Source of the DNA: Dicyema japonicum
Lineage: Eukaryota > Dicyemida > Rhombozoa > Dicyemidae
Length of the DNA: 21,361 nt
Direction of reading: 5' to 3'
Assembly: GCA_011109175.1 (NCBI GenBank)
Contig: RDEW01000026.1
Span: 305,189 to 326,549 of the forward strand
The notes below the pieces were generated by a model. That model made no database searches and was not told the origin of the DNA. It saw only the letters and a list, made by a program, of their open reading frames with translations. The position numbers and the translations under genes were made by a program. Below, piece by piece: positions 18,788 through 21,361 of the stretch. Within the stretch, counting starts at the first letter, position 1. Each line of letters opens with the position of its first letter.

Positions 18788-19156
18788 TGTAGTGATAAGG
18801 ATAAGATAACAAAGAATAAGCACGATTTTGACTTTAATTATATATCACCTGAGGAAGACGACTTTGTAAGCGATAGTGATTCTGACGATGAGTTCCCCCA
18901 GTATTACATAGAAGATTCAGAAATGCAACGAATTCTACAAGATGACGAGCCGTTTATAATATGGAGTGATGATGGGGAATACTGGGAGTTGGATGTGATG
19001 CTACATATTAACAGCGCTGATGTCATCTCACATATTGAGGAGACGGGATCACAGAAATCCGAAGACTATTGCATATCTAGTGAGTCCTTAGAGATGGTCG
19101 AAGAATCTAATAATTCAAATAAGTCTGAGCCGGACAAAACTGATAATTTCGAATAG
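18785..19156 (+). CDS. Acidic orphan protein, 123 aa, intronless
   Basis: ATG 18785 to TAG 19156. The protein is dominated by Asp, Glu and Ser with casein-kinase-2-type clusters (SPEEDDFVSDSDSDDE near residues 21-36; later SEDYCISSESLEMVEES) and aromatic residues between them (FIIWSDDGEYWELDV near 60-75). It has no signal peptide, membrane segment or known domain. Acidic, phosphorylatable proteins of this size include chaperones and chromatin or transcription factors, but I do not assign a function. The start is chosen because it directly follows the duplicated leader; the open frame continues upstream without another ATG. The lack of introns contrasts with the two conserved genes. The downstream flank is AT-rich without AATAAA. 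Confidence 0.6.
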   Translation: MCSDKDKITKNKHDFDFNYISPEEDDFVSDSDSDDEFPQYYIEDSEMQRILQDDEPFIIWSDDGEYWELDVMLHINSADVISHIEETGSQKSEDYCISSESLEMVEESNNSNKSEPDKTDNFE

Positions 19157-19237
19157 CTTTATTTATTTAATTTATTTTTTTTAAATTAATTGTTAGAAAT
19201 ATTTTAAGAATATTTATTTATTCCTGTTAGACACTGA

Positions 19238-19500
19238 ATGGATTTGGAATCACCAGCAAATAGTGTCATGGAGGACTATTTCGAAGCTGACGGACTTCGT
19301 TTCAGGGGTCGCCAGAGAAGTACTCTCCCGGTTACGCTAGATAGAGACCTTCGGAGAGTGGGGAAACAATTAATTGACGGGGACGATCTTGACGCCTTAC
19401 GGTACGTTGCCCAGGACAGGGGGAAATGAAAGAAATTAATAACTCTAATTGTTTCCTGTGCTGCACAAGCTTTGTAATGATTCATGGCATCGCGAAAGTG
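19238..19500 (+). pseudogene. Retroelement-like C-terminal remnant with in-frame TGA
   Basis: An open frame from ATG 19238 reads SVMEDYFEADGLRFRGRQRS, then TLPVTLDRDLRRVGKQL and LDALRYVAQDRGK, then TGA at 19427, then KKLITLIVSCAAQAL before TAA in the same frame. The RGR-x-RSTLP...DLR...AQDR-x-x-W pattern resembles C-termini of non-LTR RT polyproteins, where a Trp sits at the TGA position (TGG to TGA). I infer a nonsense mutation in a relic. The alternative is a short 63-residue protein ending at that TGA. Confidence 0.45.
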
Positions 19501-19696
19501 CTTAATAATAATAGGCACTTGTTTCTTTCACTTGAAAGTACAGGAAGTGCGTATGCCCTTGATTGCATAAGTGTTTTCATAAATGAATTCTACAACGTAT
19601 AGCATCGCATCGTCTATAGCATCGGCTTGTATATTTTTGTTAAAGTTCTTAGTGACGCAGAATCGAGATAAGGAACCTCCATGTGGACACTGCAGG

Positions 19697-19910
19697 TAAT
19701 CTGGAAGTATGTTAGTTTTGTATTTTCCATGGAATAATCCCGCACGCAGTCTGAAATGTTTTGACTCTATTTCTCATATAACTGCAAAATACGTGTGTTC
19801 TAGTAATCTGGAAGTATGTTAGTTTTGTACTTTCCATGGAATAATCCCGCACGCAGTCTGAAATGTTTTGACTCTATTTCTCATATAACTGCAAAATACG
19901 TGTGTTCTAG
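19697..19910. repeat. 107-bp tandem duplication (two copies)
   Basis: Copies at 19697-19803 and 19804-19910 run from taatctggaagtatg to tacgtgtgttctag, with one difference (tgtatttt versus tgtacttt). Non-coding. The bases taat after the second copy restart the unit for four bases only. Confidence 0.9.
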
Positions 19911-20690
19911 TAATGGCTATTAGTCGTTTGTTGTAATTCCTTCGAGGAACTTCATTAATTTCCTCTGTTTATTATCTTGAAGGCTCACAAAAAGTCTATC
20001 AACTCACGTTTTGTATTTCAGATACAAGGCTACGAACATCTGCGGTATACCTTCCACCGCGGAATTCACTTGAAAGCTGTCAGGTTTCTGTATTAGAGCT
20101 AGAAGCTGTTCCCCAAGAGGACCGAGATTGTTCTGAGTTGAAAATTATGTCCTTCTGGTAATTAACCATTTGGCTAAGTGTGGGGGTTCTGTGTTTCATT
20201 TACAAAAACCGTTGTTCCGTGTTGACTTCTCTGAGAAAAAGAATCATGGAACAAAAGCAGATCTTCAGATCTAATTCAAGTTCAATTTTCAACAAGTAAG
20301 GGAGAAACTAAAGTTTCATTCTGTGTCACCTGCGAAAAGTATTGAGGGAATGATTGGTGACGCACTGCAGTCGACTTGAAACTGAATATGGTCTTATTAA
20401 TGTAGAAATATCATAAGTAGTTCAATATTGATTGAAAGACAAAGTCATCGACTCAAATTCAGCATTCATCCTTGTTACCATTAATTCAATATTGTGTATG
20501 TTTAATAGTGATTAACAATATTGATTGTACATAATAATAACACTTCCAACATGAGTAGGTAATGTTTACAGTACTTTAACCTTACATTTAGGGGAACACA
20601 CACTTTATTTTGAGAAGTCCATCTGCGAAGATTAATATGAGAGGCTTCTGAACCAATCAACCAACACCGTGCCTGTTAGTCACTGAAAGA
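19911..20690. other. Spacer with an interrupted plus-strand frame
   Basis: One plus-strand frame is open from 19937 to TAA 20161 and, in the same register, on to TAA 20299. It includes LESCQVSVLELEAVPQED and, after the first stop, a hydrophobic LTIWLSVGVLCFIYKN. A pyrimidine-rich gtatttcag at about 20022-20030 could be an acceptor. No family is recognised. 20300-20690 shows nothing. Confidence 0.3.
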
Positions 20691-21361
20691 TGCTAATGGG
20701 ATGACGCTCGGATCAATGCCTTCCCGCTCAGTACCGTCGGGACCCACCTTGAAGACGATACTGTCCGCACCGGTATCTCCATCAGAATTGGACTGAAGAT
20801 TTGCCAGACTCACAATTGTCAGTGCGGTAGTTCCTGTTATGGACATCAATGCAGGACGATTTTCAAGATATTAAGGCGATCAACGGAATTGTTAATCGAG
20901 TAATGGAGTCTGCTGGATACTCCTCCATACTTGAACAAGTTGGCCTGGATAGAGGAGAGGTAAAATAACTGGAAGGAATCACAATTTTTCCATTAGAGGA
21001 AAAGAACTTTTATCACAAATTTGTCATGTTTCTTGTGGAGGAGTTGATTTGCCAATTTACTCAAGATATTATGGAAATGATGCAAGATGTGTGTTAGAAA
21101 CTATTCTGACCAGGCAGAACATACGTAAAGCAGAATTAATTCGAAAATTTAAGAAGTTTTCACAGGATCATATAAATTTGATCATTTGTATTCTCTTACT
21201 ATACAAGCTGGTTTACATTTCGGAAGATGAGACATTCTTCGTCCCTCTGACTTCCTTATTATTCCGGGATTTGTCTCAAAGGGCATGGACTCAGATGATT
21301 CTGATAGATTCCAGTTTCACCAAGCTAGAAATACGGACTTCTATGGCATCCGTTTTACTTG
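20691..21361 (+). pseudogene. Degraded copy of the recurrent LINE C-terminal region (copy 4), runs off window
   Basis: Reading INAFPLSTVGTHLEDDTVRT (about 20720-20780) and ISIRIGLKICQTHNCQCG parallels SAIPNGALGTFLDDECVRTG and LQLGIKVC of copy 1 and keeps the CxC start of the zinc cluster. After a frameshift, INGIVNRVMESAGYSSILEQ then VGLDRGEV parallels LNEIVR.AMDAAGYSAILEP and VGLCRSDG. The RPD motif is lost at a TAA. GITIFPLE, RKAELIRKFKKF and, near the end, FRDLSQRAW continue the order in shifting frames. The fragment is open at the window edge. Confidence 0.6.

Overview
The window reads as nuclear DNA of an AT-rich animal with extraordinarily small introns. The best guess is a dicyemid mesozoan or a close relative. 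Two complete multi-exon genes support this. A non-muscle/smooth-type myosin II heavy chain fills 9152..3052 on the minus strand as 19 exons separated by 18 introns of 21-25 nt. A two-RRM RNA-binding protein fills 14956..14144 on the minus strand as 6 exons with introns of 48, 25, 22, 22 and 21 nt. In both models the exon and intron lengths add up exactly to the genomic span, every intron is GT...AG, and the standard code gives uninterrupted proteins of 1894 and 224 residues. Introns this short occur in dicyemids, some ciliates and chlorarachniophyte nucleomorphs. A bilaterian-style myosin II together with an hnRNP/DAZAP1-type protein argues for the animal. The taxon is an inference; the gene structures are read directly.

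Layout: 1-1330 holds unassigned sequence with a 152-bp two-copy tandem repeat. 1335-2474 is a broken non-LTR retrotransposon 3' coding region. 2475-3051 is a short spacer with a possible tiny convergent gene. 3052-9152 is the myosin gene. 9153-14143 is AT-rich spacer and transposon debris: a chimeric LINE piece at 11338-11794, an integrase scrap at 12188, a reverse-transcriptase scrap at 12503, a decayed LINE piece at 13210-13650, several two-copy tandem duplications and one undetermined base at 11093. 14144-14956 is the RRM gene. 14957-18600 holds more duplications, a tRNA-like SINE candidate (16216-16275), another fragment of the recurrent LINE family (16445-16646), a (TAA)n tail and a broken LINE RT (17735-18360). 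18785-19156 is an intronless orphan gene for a very acidic 123-residue protein, its leader duplicated in tandem. 19259-19500 is another retroelement-like remnant. 20690-21361 is one more degraded copy of the recurrent LINE region, running off the end.

The host genes do not form an operon or pathway: one encodes a contractile motor, one an RNA regulator and one an unknown acidic protein. They sit as compact islands among decayed retroelements. The most informative signals are the intron architecture (every intron whose length is a multiple of three carries an in-frame stop), the trimmed surface loops of the myosin head, and at least eight head-to-tail two-copy duplications of 32-168 bp. Those duplications may be a mutational habit of this genome or unmerged haplotype or contig overlaps.
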